From Erythrocercus mccallii (Eukaryota > Chordata > Aves > Passeriformes > Dicruridae): a DNA stretch of 64,000 nucleotides. Positions 1 to 13,940 of this stretch are shown piece by piece. Numbering within the stretch: the stretch's first letter is position 1; each line of letters opens with the position of its first letter. The stretch lies in assembly GCA_013397435.1 (NCBI GenBank), contig VZRG01002389.1, positions 41,158-105,157 of the forward strand, in the 5' to 3' direction. Position numbers and translations under genes: made by a program. The notes beneath the pieces are model-generated. The model was not told the DNA's origin. It saw only the letters and a program-made list of their open reading frames with translations, and ran no database searches.

Positions 1-1867
1 ACTGTATAAAAATAAGCAGAGTTCTTAGAAAATGCTTTAAGAAAGCATAAGTTGAGAGAATGATGTCGTGTTCATATGATTCTAAATATATGGAGTTTAG
101 TCTGAAAGGTAACTTAGCTTGCAAGCTATTTTTATATTATGACTAAAACTATGCTATTTACTGTAGGTTCAGATGTTATACTCAAGAAAGCTAGAGCAGC
201 TCACGTTGACTTTTTTTTAAGATACTTTCCAGGCTTTCCTGTGACAGTTTGTGATACCTTGGCATTGACTTACTCTTTTCATTGCTATCTCAGCTGTAGG
301 TCTTTGAACCAGGGCTTCAGCCACAGAAACATGGAATGTTTTGAGACCAGCATGAGGAACCTTCCCATTTCATTGTACTTGGATGAGATTTTTTTTTTTT
401 GAAAGTTCACTTTGCTTTGAAATTCTGTAACTTTTAGTCTAAGAGGGTTTTTTATTTCCTTTTAGGCTTCTCTGCCAGTTTGCTCTGGTTTGAAAATGTT
501 CTATAAGACAGGTTAATTTGGCTTTTCTCTCCCAGACTGAGGGCACTCTAAAAAGCTGTCTACTCTTTGCATTGCCATGGGAATATTTTGTCTCTTTGTA
601 TCAATTTACTGTTCATTTTAAACTGCTAGTAAGTAGAAGCAGGGGTAAGTGGATATACTCTATATGAAATCATAATTTTGTAGAGGTCAGTTTTGTTTTT
701 ATGTTCTCACAGTAAAAACACAAATTATGCAGCCTACCTAAAAATAATATGCAGTATGTCTTTCATATACCTGTTGAACTATATTTCGTGAGCTCTTAGA
801 AAGCTTTCTACACCCTTGTTTGCCTGTTCTAAATTAGATTTTAAATATGGAAAATTTATGTGAGAATAGTGCCAATCAGGTTGGGTCTGCTTAGGTGCAA
901 AATGATGGATGTCTGAAACTGAAAATAACTTATTTCTTTCTCCTTGTTGACTTCTGTCAGTGCATTTGCTTGGGGTTTTACAAGTCAATGTTAAAATTTT
1001 TGCGAGTCTGCCTGCTGACTTGACAGCTGTCCTAGGCTGGTGAGTCACAGACACCCAAGTTGGAAGGTTTCAATAAACCTAGTGGAAGTGGAGGTTTATT
1101 TCATACTTTGAAATGTGCACCTTTTTTATTGTTACAGTAATGGTATTGCATGCCACTATCTTCTGGACATGAGAGAAAAATGTACATGTGGTACTTTGAT
1201 TTCTGTTGCTTGTGAATGAATGCTGGATGGTTTATTTATTTACCTTTTTTGGCTCCATTCTTAATATGTTTTCTAAGTTGAATCAATAGAAAGATATAAA
1301 ATGCATATGACCATTTCAGAAGCTTAGGGTTTTCTGTTGCTTCCTTTCATGAAAGAGACACAGTTGTACCAGCCTCAAGGGTGATATGTCTTTTAAAATT
1401 GTATTTGCATCTACCAAGACAGATTGTGATTTGGTCTTTGTTTTAATGGTCACTGGAGTTGTATTAACTTTCTTCTGTGCTCTTAATTTTGTACAGTTTT
1501 TTCATGTGGAGCTTTACAGTGGATTGCTGTGAATGTCTCCCCTGTAACAAGTGATTACAATGTCTGAGCCCATTTATCCAGGATGGGGAGAGAAGAGGCT
1601 TCTTTGGATAACTAAACAAATCACACTTTCTGGCTAGCTTTTTTAATTTTTTTTTCTGTGTTCCCTTCTCTGGAAAGTTAAATATTTTATCTTCTCTGTG
1701 CTCTGGAAGTTTAATTTCATGGATAAGCCTTAATTTTTTTTTTTAAATCTATAGCATTAAGTTTGTTCATTGAGTCAGAACACTTTTTTGTACAAGTGAC
1801 AGGCAAAGGGCAGAAGCTGTGGGAGCTGAAAGTGTTAAAACAAAATCAAGTGGGTATAAACTTTCTG
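1..1867. other. Intergenic DNA, nothing recognised
   Basis: AT-rich sequence with frequent stops in all frames and no splice-flanked coding block. By human gene order this is the side facing USP38. A distal 3' UTR of that gene could lie here, but nothing in the sequence shows it. Confidence 0.6.
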
Positions 1868-2062
1868 TAAATAAAATTTAGATTAGAAACCAAGTTCCTA
1901 ATTCTGGAACAGCCTTCTGGGTGGAGCCTTGCTTTGAAGGAAGAGCCAACTATGTCTATGAAAGAAATTAATGCAAAGTGGTGTCTGAATAGTAGGCAAC
2001 TAGACCTGATAAACCAGAGGTCCCTTCCTAGAGTTTTGCTCTTTTGTTGGGTTTCCTGTCTT
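1868..2062 (+). mobile_element. Decayed CR1 LINE 3' end (old subfamily)
   Basis: The segment carries, in order, TTAGATTAGAAACCAAG, then TTCTGGAACAGCCTTCTGG (about 1903-1921), and near its end CAGAGGTCCCTTCC. These correspond to the end of CR1 ORF2 (the Trp-Asn-Ser region) and to the CR1 3' UTR motif, with the spacing of a short 3' end. The match resembles older CR1 lineages shared with turtles and crocodilians more than recent avian ones. It is highly diverged and its borders are uncertain. Confidence 0.42.
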
Positions 2063-3325
2063 GCCACATTGCCAGTTTTGTTTTTAAGGCTCAAAGGTTT
2101 GAGGGTAAATAAAGGGAATATCAACCTGTGACATAACAACAGAAGTTAACTGCTAAATTTTGGGTGGTGTTTGTCTCTGATATAGGGGAATGAAGCATAA
2201 AAGTCCCCAAATCATGGCAAGTGGAAGCTTGGAGGAGTTGTGATCTAAAGAAATGTGCTCAGTTTCTAACACAAGGCTGATTTCCTGGGGTAACAACCTA
2301 CAATGAGCTGTAATGAGTTGTAGCACTTGGTATCCTCAGTAGGCTGTAATCAACTGGAAATTATTGGATATTTTCAAAGGGTCAGCAAATGAGCTATGAT
2401 GTAAATGAGATCAGAATAGACAGTCTTCAGGGCTTTCATGTTCCCTGCAGCCAATCATCATAGGTCTGCCTAAATCTGAATTCAGAGCTATGAGTAATAT
2501 GTTGTTAAATCACAGGTGTGTGGGGTCAGATGTGACAGAGAGCTGAGATTTGTGTGGTGCTGTCTGGGTTGTGTCCCACACAAGCTCTGGCTGTGGGGTG
2601 TAGTGTGGCACTGCCTCACCACAAGTGCTTTTGTATTACAGTGCACATACACATCCCCCCCAGTTCACTGGCAATCTGCTTTTGCTTGAATTAAAGCATC
2701 CAGATCAAAGGCACAACAACCAAAACTACCCAGAGTGAAGCACAGATAAACGTACTTTATTTAATGTGTTATGCACCCTCCTTATTTAAAATGGAAAATC
2801 CTCTTCTAAATCTGCAAGATTGTAGATAGGAACGTGGATTCAAGATAAACATTTCTTGTTCTCTTTTTACAGTGCAGATAATATTTTTAGGAATCAGGTG
2901 TAAAAGTGCTTTAATAGACACATCAAATGAGACAACACTGGGTGGTTCCTCATGAAATTGCTGTGGGAAAGAGGGAGAGCAGGTGGTGAAGGAGAAGAGC
3001 TGGTACTGAACTGAAGAGGGACAAACGCAGGAAGGACAGGGTAGCTCTAATCTGATTTAAAAGTCGCACATGTTTTAATTTCACTGCTGTAACATTATTC
3101 CACCAAAGGATACTTTGTCCAAACAACGCCTTGTGTGATCTGAGCCTGATCCTTCAGAGTTTCCATTGTATCATTATATCCATTTATATTTGAAGGAGAA
3201 ACATCCCAGTAGGCATATTAAAAATATGCTGCTGAGCATATTTAAGGTGGACATTATAAAATGAATTCAGCAACAGGATATGTGATTGTGCAAGCAGCTG
3301 TAGTATCATACAGCATCCTCGAGGC
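2063..3325. other. Intergenic DNA, nothing recognised
   Basis: No repeat family, RNA gene or coding exon is visible between the decayed CR1 and the hAT-like element. Confidence 0.5.
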
Positions 3326-3608
3326 CAATGGTCTCCAAACTTTCTGATTGCACACCCATGTCACTAAAAACTTTTAAGTGTGCACACACTCTATGTATAT
3401 TTATTAATTTATAAATAATATATGTACTACTTACTATACTAATATATTATGTACATACACAGGAGTAGAAACTGAAAAGTATGAGAGAAAAGTGAAATAA
3501 AGACTATTTTTAAATTATTTAAAATTTTGTTTGTTAATTCTGCAAAATATACTTCTTGCGCCCAAATGGATTGTCTTGGGTGCATGCACCTCGCTTTGGA
3601 GACCACTT
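3326..3608. mobile_element. Short non-autonomous hAT-like DNA transposon
   Basis: The element begins CAATGGTCTCCAAACTTTC and ends with the inverse, TTTGGAGACCACTT, so its termini form an inverted repeat around TGGTCTCCAAA. The similarity extends inward: a TGCACACCCA block on the left pairs with a GGGTGCATGCA block on the right. The interior (about 283 bp in all) is AT-rich and has no transposase frame. The termini fit the CAGTGGTCTCCAAA type of hAT/Charlie elements. The flanking 8-mers CTCGAGGC and TTTTAGGG are only weakly alike but both resemble the hAT target nTCTAGAn, so a decayed target duplication is plausible. Orientation is arbitrary. Confidence 0.68.
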
Positions 3609-6600
3609 TTTTAGGGGTATAGTCTTGGAAAGAGTTTGAACTTGATGGGAACAGGTATTAAAACTGACCAGCTTATAATTACAGTTTCTTTTACTCTGTG
3701 AATATAGACTGTTCTCCTTAACTTTGTGCTGCATGACTCTGTTTTGGATCTCTGTTTACTCAGAGTTCTCACAAAATTTGGTCCAAGGGCTGTGAACTGT
3801 TTCCCCGTTTGTTTCCTACAGTGTGCATTAAACGACAAAAACAAGAGGTGTCAGCCTTAAGTGGTTTGCAGAAATGCAAAGCCGTTCCAGTTTGGAGGGG
3901 AGGGCATGTCCCCTGCCAAACCTGGGGGTGTGTTAGTACTTGGCTTTAAAGGTTAGTACCGTTTTTCAACTGACTTGCCCTTTCTCAGATGTTCACTTAA
4001 GAATTGCAATATTTAATGCTCAGCTTCTCAGAAGAAAGTAATTCATTTTCTTGCTGTATCCTTCCTGGTGTTTGTTTTACTGGACTACAGTTGAAACCAT
4101 TTTTGCAGTATGCCTGTTCTTCGTAAATCTTGTAAACTGGCATAAATTTTTAATAGTATTTCATATCAGTTTTTAAAAATTGATGGGGCAAAGTGACTGT
4201 ACATGTGTTGGGCTTCATAAAGAAGTCAATATATATATTTTAAATGCTTCATAAGGTGTCTCAGTACGTAAGTTTTCACGTGTTTGACTGGAGAGGCAAG
4301 CTAGATGTTCTAGTAAAATACAGCAGTGGTGATTTGGGGTTTTTTGATTGTATGTTTTTCCTGTAAATGTCAGCTTGAAGGATCTCACAGAAAAACATGG
4401 AAAATAAGTCATCTGAGAACTCTTGATGGTCCGACTGTATCTGGAGGATAAAGTAACTGGATTTCCTGTCTATTTACAATGCAGTGATATGACAGTGTTT
4501 CATTTGAGTTGTCTTCTCAATTGGTGATACTTCAATCTTCAAAGAAGATGAAATTACTTCAACCTGTTGAAATAATGAAGGACATCATAGTTGGTTAAAA
4601 TGCAGCCTTTCTCAATGAACGTGGAAGTTATGGCACAGAAACATTCAGGCCTCCTGTAAATAAAGACATGATTCTCAAAAGCTGTCTTCAACTTTCCTGT
4701 ATTTTTCCTCAAGTTTCCCCAGACTAAAAGTTGAAAGAAAGCTTTTGGGTTTGGTTGTTTTTCTTGACTACAGGACTACCTAGGAAACTCAAACAATTAA
4801 CAGGCCAGTTAATAATCTGTGAATTATTACTGGGTGGTGAACCGTGTGAGAGGGAAGGGAAAGGTTTGGGTTGCCCTTAGAATATGTAGTTTGAAGTTGA
4901 GTCTCCTCAAGTTGGCTGCCCACAGCTCCCTCTGGCATTAGAAACAGCTGCCTTTATGTGGTCTCTGGATTAAGTTGGGTACTGCCTTTGAGGAGAAAAT
5001 CGTGGGAACCTCCCCTTCATCCAAGTCCTATTCAGGCTAATAGAAGAATTATTCTTGACCTGAGCTGTTTCAGTTTTGCTTTGATTAAGTAACTTGAATC
5101 TGCTAACTGCCAAGGGAAAGGACAGATCAAGCTTTAATAATATGTTTAATTTTTTTTTTTAAATAAGTGCTTTCGATCCAGTAGGAGCTGCTGGTAGTGT
5201 GCTATGCTTTAAACATTCCAGGTCTGCAAGAGGTGTTTCCTACTGCTGAGACCACGAAAACAGCAGCTATGCAGAATTCCTTGGGGACAGGAATTGGCTG
5301 CAGTATAAACAAGCAACTAGCTGGATGATTTCATCATTTTGATTGGTCTGCTGTGTTTTGCATTTGGGGATTCGATGCGGAAGAAGACGTGTAAGGATGA
5401 TCTTTTTTTAAAAGCAGTTACAAATGTCTCTGCAGAAGAAGGCTCAGTTCCTGGAGCAGGATCCTAGGCAGTGTCAGTATGATCTTGCACAGCAGCCTCC
5501 AAGAGCAGTGCTGCTCCCACAGCTTGTGTTCTGGTGGAAGGCATGGCTGGAAAGACAAAAATGCAATTAGTCCACTAGGCCTGAAGTGTACATCTGTTCA
5601 CAGATCACAGGCTTAAGCGTAGTCATAGATGAAGACCATTTCCTTAGGGTGTCAAGAAGCAGAGTATTTCTGCAACATCTCATTTTTTGGGGGGAGCAAA
5701 TCCAGCGTGGAGTTTGCACGTTGTGGTCAGTATTTCTGCAGTTGTGACTGCACAGAATGAGCCGCAAGTCAGGAGGCACTTCAAGTGCAAGGTTTTAACT
5801 GCTTATTTGACAAGGCTGGCTCAGCTCATCTCATCTCCAGCTTATTTGGTCCCCTTTGGTGCTAAGGATTTGCTGAGTGGGAAAAACCAGGATGAACTCT
5901 AGAGTAGCAGCTCACACTCTTCAGCTCGTGTTCTGGGAATGGGCATGAATGCTCAGCTTCAGAAAGGATTTGATGAAAGGAAAACAAGCAGAGCATTTTC
6001 AAAAACGAGGAGAAACTGGAAAGAAATGTAAGCAAGAACTTCAGAGTGTGTGGGTATGCAAAGCTGTGGATTTCCTACTCTTTTTGGGACCAAAAAGAGT
6101 TTGCTCTGTTTAAGCAAAGCCATACCAACTTCACATGTCACGTATACATAAGGAAGAAACGTGGGAAAAAGTACAGCCATCACTTGGTCAAGGTAAATTC
6201 TGACCTATTTGTTTTTATTATTTGAGCTATAATAATGGCCAGCCTAGCCTTCAACATTTTACTTTTGCAATTTTTTTTTACACAAAACCGAATATTTTGA
6301 GGTTTGTCTTTTTAACTTCATCTATTTTGGAAATATCTGTTTAATTTTTCTGAACCATTTTCTGCCTTGCATATGCTGCCCACTTTTTTAAAGGATCATG
6401 CACAGTTTTTTTACGTAAAGAGGTGTGGGTGTGTGTAATGACAATTAATCTAATTCGGTGTGATAAGTATTATTTTAGGTTGTAGATAGCCTTGTCCCTG
6501 AAACCCTCTTAACCTCCTTAATGTTTTTTTAGGATGCATGTTATCCTTCAGATCACTAGGTCCCAGCAAGACTATTACCCCCTCCTACTTTAAATGTCTC

Positions 6601-9600
6601 ATGAAAAACAGAAGGGATGCAGCCAAGAGTCTGCCTGGCTAAGAGAAGCTGTGCTATCACAAATTAGAGAAAATTTGTCATTTGGTGAGTTTTCTCAGCA
6701 GTTCTGTGTTTAATACTGGTTTTAACCTATTTTTTTCCCCATCCACCTGGGAGCTTCCTTTTATCTTACTCTCCCCTAAACAAATTCAGTGGAAATCATG
6801 CTTGCAAGATGTTTCCTGCTCTGGATTCAGCAGTGTTGTGGTGTTTTTCCTCTTCACATCCATTCTCCTCCTCATTCAAGTCCCTTGCTGGCTGATGCTA
6901 ACCTCTCCAGGACACTGATGTATCTTCTACACTGGGTTCAGGTCGGTACAGGACCGCACCCAACACTGTTTCTTTCTTGGTTAACTTCTAAATGCTACTG
7001 TGATAAACGAAATTCGCAAGTGTATCAAACATAAGGTAACAAAAATGCAATTAGAGAACATGGAGTTAACTGTTGCATCTATGTAAGAGGTGACTTTCTG
7101 TTGAAAACAAGTGACTCTCAGTTCTGCATTTAAATATTTAGGCAAGTAGTAATTACAGTAAAATGTTCTCTGTGTCTTCAGCACTTGTAAGAGCTCCTGC
7201 TAAGAAATCTCTATAGATTGCACTGGTAGAAGGGGGTAGTGTAGGGGTAGGTTTGCTTCAGGTATTTGTAGGGAATTGCAATATTAAGAGGTTCTCACAA
7301 AGGCCAATCAGTGCTCATTTTTATGCAGAGGTTTGTGGTTGCAGGTGCTCAAACCATTAACAATTCAGTGGCAATTGAGGTATTTTATGTTTGGCTCTGA
7401 ATAATGCTGCACTCCAGGGCAGCACAGCCATTCTGCCGGTGGCAGGGCTTGGTGGTTCTGTTTTGGCTGGAGGGAATGGTAAATTGCAGCAGTCTTCATG
7501 CAGATGGAGCCATGGACACTGGTGGAGGGGTAACAGAAACCTTGCATTGGTTTTGTTCACGTGGGAGTCAGTGAAATAAGTGACACTGCTTAGTCTGATT
7601 GCCAGTTAGAAGCTTGCCCTGTGTTAACTGGGTATGAACAGTGATGAAGCAAATTGTTGTGTGACTTCCAAATACATTACTGCTTTTGAGGGCAGAGGCA
7701 TTTCTGAAATTGGATTTCACAGTTGTTAGCTGTAAATTAATCTGTGCATACGGATATAGTATGCGAAGAACAGGAAGGAATATTCTGATTAAAACTGTCC
7801 TGACTTAAGTGTTCTTGTACAGTCTTGCCCATTTTTTTCTCTAATTGTCCTACTTCAGAGATCAGGGTTGCAACTTCAGCTGTGTTTTGTTTTCAAGGAC
7901 TCCTGTACATCCTTTGTTGCATCCTTATGTAAGGTTTTAACTTCCTTTAAGTGGCATAAGAGTTTATAAATATATTGCAAGCATTATCATTTAAATGTGA
8001 GTAGTTTTACTCCACTTAGTTACTGAGGTTCCTAATGTGCCATATTAATTTTGGAGTAATTATGTGTTTATCCAGTAGAGAGCACCAATGATGCTGCTAT
8101 GCATTAGCTGACATTCCCATCAAATTATTAGGTGTTGTCTTAAAGTTTTGTGCTATGGGCCATTGGGCTGGCCTTAGGAATATAGAGTTTTTTTCTAAGT
8201 CACTGTGTGGCTGAAGCTCTGCCATAAATAGTTTTTGGGGAAAAGAATGTAAAGCAGGAGCCTGCAGGAAATGTTAAACTAACATTTACCCACAGTTTGG
8301 AGGCACAGCAGTACTGTGGTGTCTCCTTTGCACTAAAGAGCTAAGAGAAGCCTTTAATGTGGAAGTTGATCAACATCTCTCTTGGACAGCTGGTGCTAGG
8401 AATGTTGGGATAAATGGCTGAGTGCTGATGCTACAAGTATCTTAAACATCTCTGTGGTATGGTAGAATCAAGGTGGTTCCTGCCTCTTTTTATGTAGCCA
8501 GAATCTTATCAGCAGTGGCTAAAAAAGAGTTTTATTAATCATCTTTTAGGGTCTGCCTTTGCTTCAGAGGCAAGCTGGACGTGAGATAAATACTGAAGCT
8601 GGAATTCTAGAGTCCCCATGGGTGATACTGCATTAGCAAGGAACGCTTGTCTTTGAGATGTCAGACGGAGTTTGCGACCAGCAGCTTAGAAGTCCCTTCT
8701 AAGTCCCTTCTATGGAGCCAATAAGAAAATAGAAACAGACCCACTAATATGTTTCAAAATAAACAAGTATCTCGGATTTGTGTCCTGGACTGCTGGGCAG
8801 CATGGTGAGAGACACTCTGCCCAACTCAGTTCATTCTCAATAGCTCACTGAACTGTTGATCTGCAGCAAGAAGATGTTGCCTATAGGAGAAAAAGGTGTT
8901 TCAATTCTCCCATAGGATAATAGAAGAATTTTAATAATGTGACTAGTGTATATTAATCTTCCTAAATACACAAGCAATCTGAAACAATCCTACTGTGAGA
9001 AGCATGAGTTATAGTAGTTATCTCAGTCTTGGATGAATTTAAGAATAACTGTCTGGAGGCAATGCCTTTATTAAATTATTTGTAAGGAGTTAAGGAAAAA
9101 AAATCCAAGGGCCACACTGTGATGCTGAGCATGAACTTGTAGTGTTACTTCTAGGCCTTTTGCATTAACTGATGTTTGGTTTGAATTTAGGAGACTGCTG
9201 TATTACCTCAACTCCCAGTTTTTGTCCTTGCTATTTGAACAGAATCTTTTCTATTAGAATTAATAGGAGGGAAAAAGGGGAAAAGGTCCAAGCCATGAAT
9301 AAGATAGCATATTTAAATAAACTATGTTAACATTAAAAATAGCTTCTTTCTGTGCTTAAAAGTCAAGCTGATATGGAAAAACTGCTTGCTTGGGGAAGAA
9401 TGTTGCTGGATTAGAGGAATTTCAGTTCTTCTAAGTGAAAATAGGTACTTTTAAAAGGGCAGTCACAGGTGTTCCTGGGAGATATGTGCATTTTGTGTAT
9501 TGGGTTTTGGTAATATGAATGCAGTTAATTCATGTAGCTATTATTAACAGTTAATTCTTTTGTGCTTTTAATTGCATTTGTCAGTTGGTCTTAAAATCTG

Positions 9601-9958
9601 CCATATGGTAACAATCTGCATTAAAACCCTGGCTTGCCTGAAATTACACGGGAGTCTTGCCATGGACTTCAGCAAGTCCAGGATTTCACTCCACTCTTCA
9701 TCTTGCATGACTATTGCTATTCAGGGTGTGGCAAATACTCTGTATTCTGCATCTTGATTTATGGGAGCATTTGCTGAGCAGATGTTGGGGAGCTAAACTT
9801 GTTCATTTCAATCCATCTCTCCTATAGCAAGTGAAAAAGTGAGGCCAGCTTGGTCTCAGGTGTGATTCTGTTCACCTGGGGTGCTTGGAGAGATTACAGT
9901 TTCTGAGAGGTCAGAAACTTCATGCTGGATTATTGAAATGCAGCTGTAAACTGAATAA
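3609..9958. other. Intergenic DNA, nothing recognised
   Basis: AT-rich with short chance open frames only. No CpG island, RNA gene or clear repeat was recognised. A regulatory role of any part cannot be judged from one sequence. Confidence 0.55.
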
Positions 9959-10017
9959 GGGGTTGGAGTAGGTGAGCTCCAGGGTTCCCTTGGAACCCTA
10001 ACTATTTTGGGATGTGT
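9959..10017 (+). mobile_element. CR1 LINE 3'-UTR tail fragment
   Basis: The motif order GGGGTTGGAGTAGGTGAGC, then CTCCAGGGTTCCCTTGGAAC, then CCCTAACTATTTTGGGATGT parallels the CR1 3' end: GGGTTGGACTAGATGATC, CCAGAGGTCCCTTCCAACC, and an ATTCTGTGAT-type tail. Only the last 60 bases are kept, a common 5'-truncated form. Confidence 0.65.
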
Positions 10018-13000
10018 TGCTCCTGCTGTGGTGAGAAAATGGACCAAGCCAATGCTGCTGCAGTGCCAGAGCTGGGCAGGGGGTGAGTTGGAGGCAAGGC
10101 TGAAGGAGTGGGGGCAGGAGGGTCTGCTGAGCTTCCCCTTCAGCTGCTGGTGGGATGTCTTCCTTCTGCAGATCATCACCTCTCCCAGGCATGGAACCAC
10201 CACCTAAGTATCTGGGATGAGGAGGAGTACCTTTTTTATGCATATAAAGCACTCGAGTTCCCATTTTCCAGGAGAAATATTGGTCTAAAGGTACAAAATA
10301 AAATTCCCAATTACTGATTAGCTTCGGTTAACAGTAAGAAAAGCCTCCCTTGCCAATAATTTTGGTTGGCAGCTGCGAAATAGCACTGTGCTTCATTAGT
10401 TCAGTACTGGTGGAAGGGTGTTTGTCAGAACCCCAGTTTACAATGAAGATAAAATAAGAATGCATAACTGGCATATCTTAGCCAGAGCCCACTGTGGGAG
10501 TCACTCCCACAGTTATGTCTGGTGCTTGCCAACTCCTACTGAGCCTGGTATTTTCCCATTGCATTGTTTTTACTGATAGCTTCCATTCAATAATAACAGG
10601 AATCTTTGCAAGAGTGAGAGATTATCGCTCTTTATAATTGAGTAAAGAAGTATTAAGTGATTTCTACAGCTGCTGAAGAATGTGTAGCCTATATGATAAA
10701 GTAATCTAAGGATTTGATCTTTTTTCTTAAAGCAGTTGATGAGCATTTATGCCATGTTCAGATATAAAATAAGATCTTTCCTGTTATAAATCTCTTTGGG
10801 GAAGGAGCAGCAAATGAGGGAGGAAGGCTGCCAGAGATAATTACTGAAATGCCCAGCTCACATATATATGTGTATATATGTATATATGCTGTCACAAGAC
10901 AAAGCTGCACAGCGTTTTGTGTCGCAAAACACGGAGTCCAATTTTATGAGCAGTAATAGTAAGGAACTAAAGCAGTCAGAATAAGATAATGCTCTTTTCT
11001 CCTCATGCCTTCCCAACAAAGACAAAAGCTGTTTAAATATAATTGCTGTTTAACTGGGAACTCCTGTTATAATAACAGAGGACAAAAGCTGAGCTCAATT
11101 TCTTGCTGGAAAAGAGGAGTGTGCTTGAGATAACTCGCCTGCTCTGTAACAGAGGGATGCTGTCAGCCTCCAGCATTCAGACCCTTCAGACCCCCTCCAC
11201 TCTGTGTGTGCAGAAGAACCACAATAATAAATGTTTCCATCTGCTTCTGGTTAAGAGTTTGAGTCTTATCCTATCCTCCACAATGATCTATGCACTTGAG
11301 ACAGCCAGGCGTGATTATTTCCATTAGCGAGAACCAAGATCACACCCTGAAAAGCTCCATCTGGTCCAAACCTGCTGCAGATTGCCTGCTGGGCAGTGCA
11401 GGTCACTGTGAGATCATCACACTGATGTCCTGTGTGCTGCCAGCATCCTCTTCCCATCTGTTGGCTGTGTTGCTGTTCCGTGCCCGCTCTGGGATTAGCC
11501 TGGGATGGTTGTGCTGTCGCACGTGTGGCTGTGTGTGCAGCAGGTGTGTGGCACTGTGGCCACACAGCCGGGCAGCAAATGGAGATTTGCACACAGGAGC
11601 CAGAGTTTACGTGTGAGCTGGGCCTTGCCTTTGGTACTGAGCGTCAGAAGAATGACCACGGAATGTTCTTCATGGAGCATTCAGCTCCTGCAGGGAGCCT
11701 TCCTTGCTTGCTCTGCTTCTGTTTCGCTCCCCTTCAGTTCGGTCATCCAAGGCAGGGAATAAGGAAAAGGAAAGGAAAGGGAAAGGAGCTGATTGATGGG
11801 ATAGTTTTAATTCTTGTATGGTGCTCCAAGGCCACAGCAGGGGCTGCCAAGTGAAAACCTTTTAAACACCTGCAAATCTTGGTCATGCCTCAATCATTTG
11901 TGAATTCTCAGGGAAGATTAAACATGTGGGAATAAAGCTTTGTACCACATCATCTTGTTCCTGAGTCTGCTTAATATTTGATTAATGCAGAGATCGGAAG
12001 TTGCTGAATGTTAGCTTAATAAGCACTTTAAATTTTGGGGCTGGAATATGCAGTTTACATAAAGCCATTTGGTTTTGGGTGCATGCCTTGTGAGCACTCT
12101 GTAAACTCTGCAGAGCAGGGACCACGTGTGTGGCAGTGTCTGGCCAATGCACCTTTATGTGTGGCTTTAAGGTCGTAGTTTTGTGTGTATAAAACTGTGT
12201 TATTGGCAAAATTAGTACATAGCCTTGTAGAAACTTTTTTTTTTGTTGAAGCTACTGTGGGGTTTTTTTTCCTAAACAGAAAAAGGCCCTCAGACTGGCA
12301 TGCCAGTACTTGTTTTAAGGTTTCTAAATTCCAATGTATCTTTCAGTATGTTCTTCAGTCCCCCTTCTCTTTGAAATGATCTCTAAGAATCTGTAGAAAC
12401 TATTTCTTCTCAGTCTTTATCTGTACTCTCTCTGTTTCTTTTTCTCTGTGTCACACATCCTTGAAACTAATCTGTAAGGAGTAGGGTTCTCCCACCAAGC
12501 AGAACATGCTTGTGTTTCAGAAGGTGTAAGTTCATCAATACATTATGAAAAAAATTTAATTCTTGTGTCATCTCAAGGATGTTTTGTAGTATATGTAGAA
12601 GTTGACTATTTTTAAGGTGCATAATAAATCCTAAATGTAATACAATGACCAGCCCTTTCTGCTGTTGAGCATTGACCAGCACAGTGAAGATGTGGAGAAT
12701 TATTGTTACTTGTAGGAACTACTTAGTCCAACTCAAATAAAAAAATCAGACTAACTTGTAGTTTTACTGATTCTTAAGCCCACTAATGTGTCCTAGAGTC
12801 TTTAGATAGAGTTTCATAAGTGGCTGAGCCAAATTAGCAACTGGCAGCTATCAGAGGGAAGAGATACTATCCTCTCCCCTACTCTCACCTTGAGCTGGCT
12901 TTGGCATTTGTGACCGCATTTAAATCAATTTAAAGCACTTAAATTCCTTTCTATTCTGCTGAATGTTCCCACAGATATTCTGGCTTGTTTTCAAAACAGT

Positions 13001-13940
13001 GTGGCGTGGGGTGTTGGGTCTTTTTATTGTTGTTTTTCGTTGGGGTTTCTTGAGTTCTGCTGGGGTAGTAAATTGCATCAACTCGCTTTCCACTTGGACA
13101 AGTGCTGGTGTCAGCACAAGGGAGGCTGTGGGTGACCTGCACAGCTGGAGAGCAAAGGGGAAGGCTGAGAAGAGGATATTGCAGAAGGGGGAGAGGGAAG
13201 CCTTCCATTTCTAGAAGGGCTGTTTGTTCATTTGACTCAATTTTATCATAGTTCGCATGTTAGAGATGTCCCCTTCAGCAGGCTGAGGGAGTGCAAGGAA
13301 GAGAGTGGTGGCATGCGAAATCCTGCTAATTAATTCACTGAGGAGATACCTGTGTCTTTGTCTCATACTGAGGTGTGAAGACGATGTCAAAACTTGCATT
13401 AGCAGACGGAAGGCACCATAATAACAAGATTAAGAATGGAGTTGACCTGCTCTTGATTTATTAATAGCAGTAGTGGAATTTGAGCTAAGTGCTGCAAATA
13501 GCCCATAAATCATTCATCAATGACACCTCATTGAAAGTTAAGTTTTGTTGTATTTTTTTCTGAAACACCTGTAGGCACAGAAAATTGTTTCGATCTGTGT
13601 TTACATGAAAGAAAGCTCTTTTTCCCTCTTCCTCTTACAGTATTATGAGTTTGGGGTATTTTTTTAAAAAGATTAAGGATATACCAGATTCACAATACAG
13701 CAATATTAGTTTGACAGGGCATGAGTTTGTGGTGCTCACACAGTATTAAAAGCCCATTCTGTGGGTAGTCTGAGATGCTCTGGGAAAGCCTGGCATCCTT
13801 GGGTACTATTGTTCAAAACGCTGGTGGGATTAAGGTTTTTCTAGATAGTTCCAGAGTAAGAGAATTCTGCAGCTAAAGGCGAAAACTTGTCCATCTAATG
13901 TGCCTCTGTTACCTCGCTTTACATTTCGTGTCCCCACAGT
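10018..13940. other. Intergenic DNA with one perfect short palindrome
   Basis: No gene recognised. The block 10,000-10,250 and the block 11,100-11,850 are somewhat richer in GC and therefore carry several overlapping chance frames (up to 140 codons), none with recognisable protein features. An inverted repeat at 10491-10513 has 11-base arms. There is a short TA/TG-rich stretch at 10861-10889. Confidence 0.5.

Noticed and set aside
11266..11854. Cluster of overlapping frames up to 140 codons
   Set aside because: Several frames on both strands are open at once in a locally GC-rich patch. Translations are Cys/His/Trp-rich without family resemblance.
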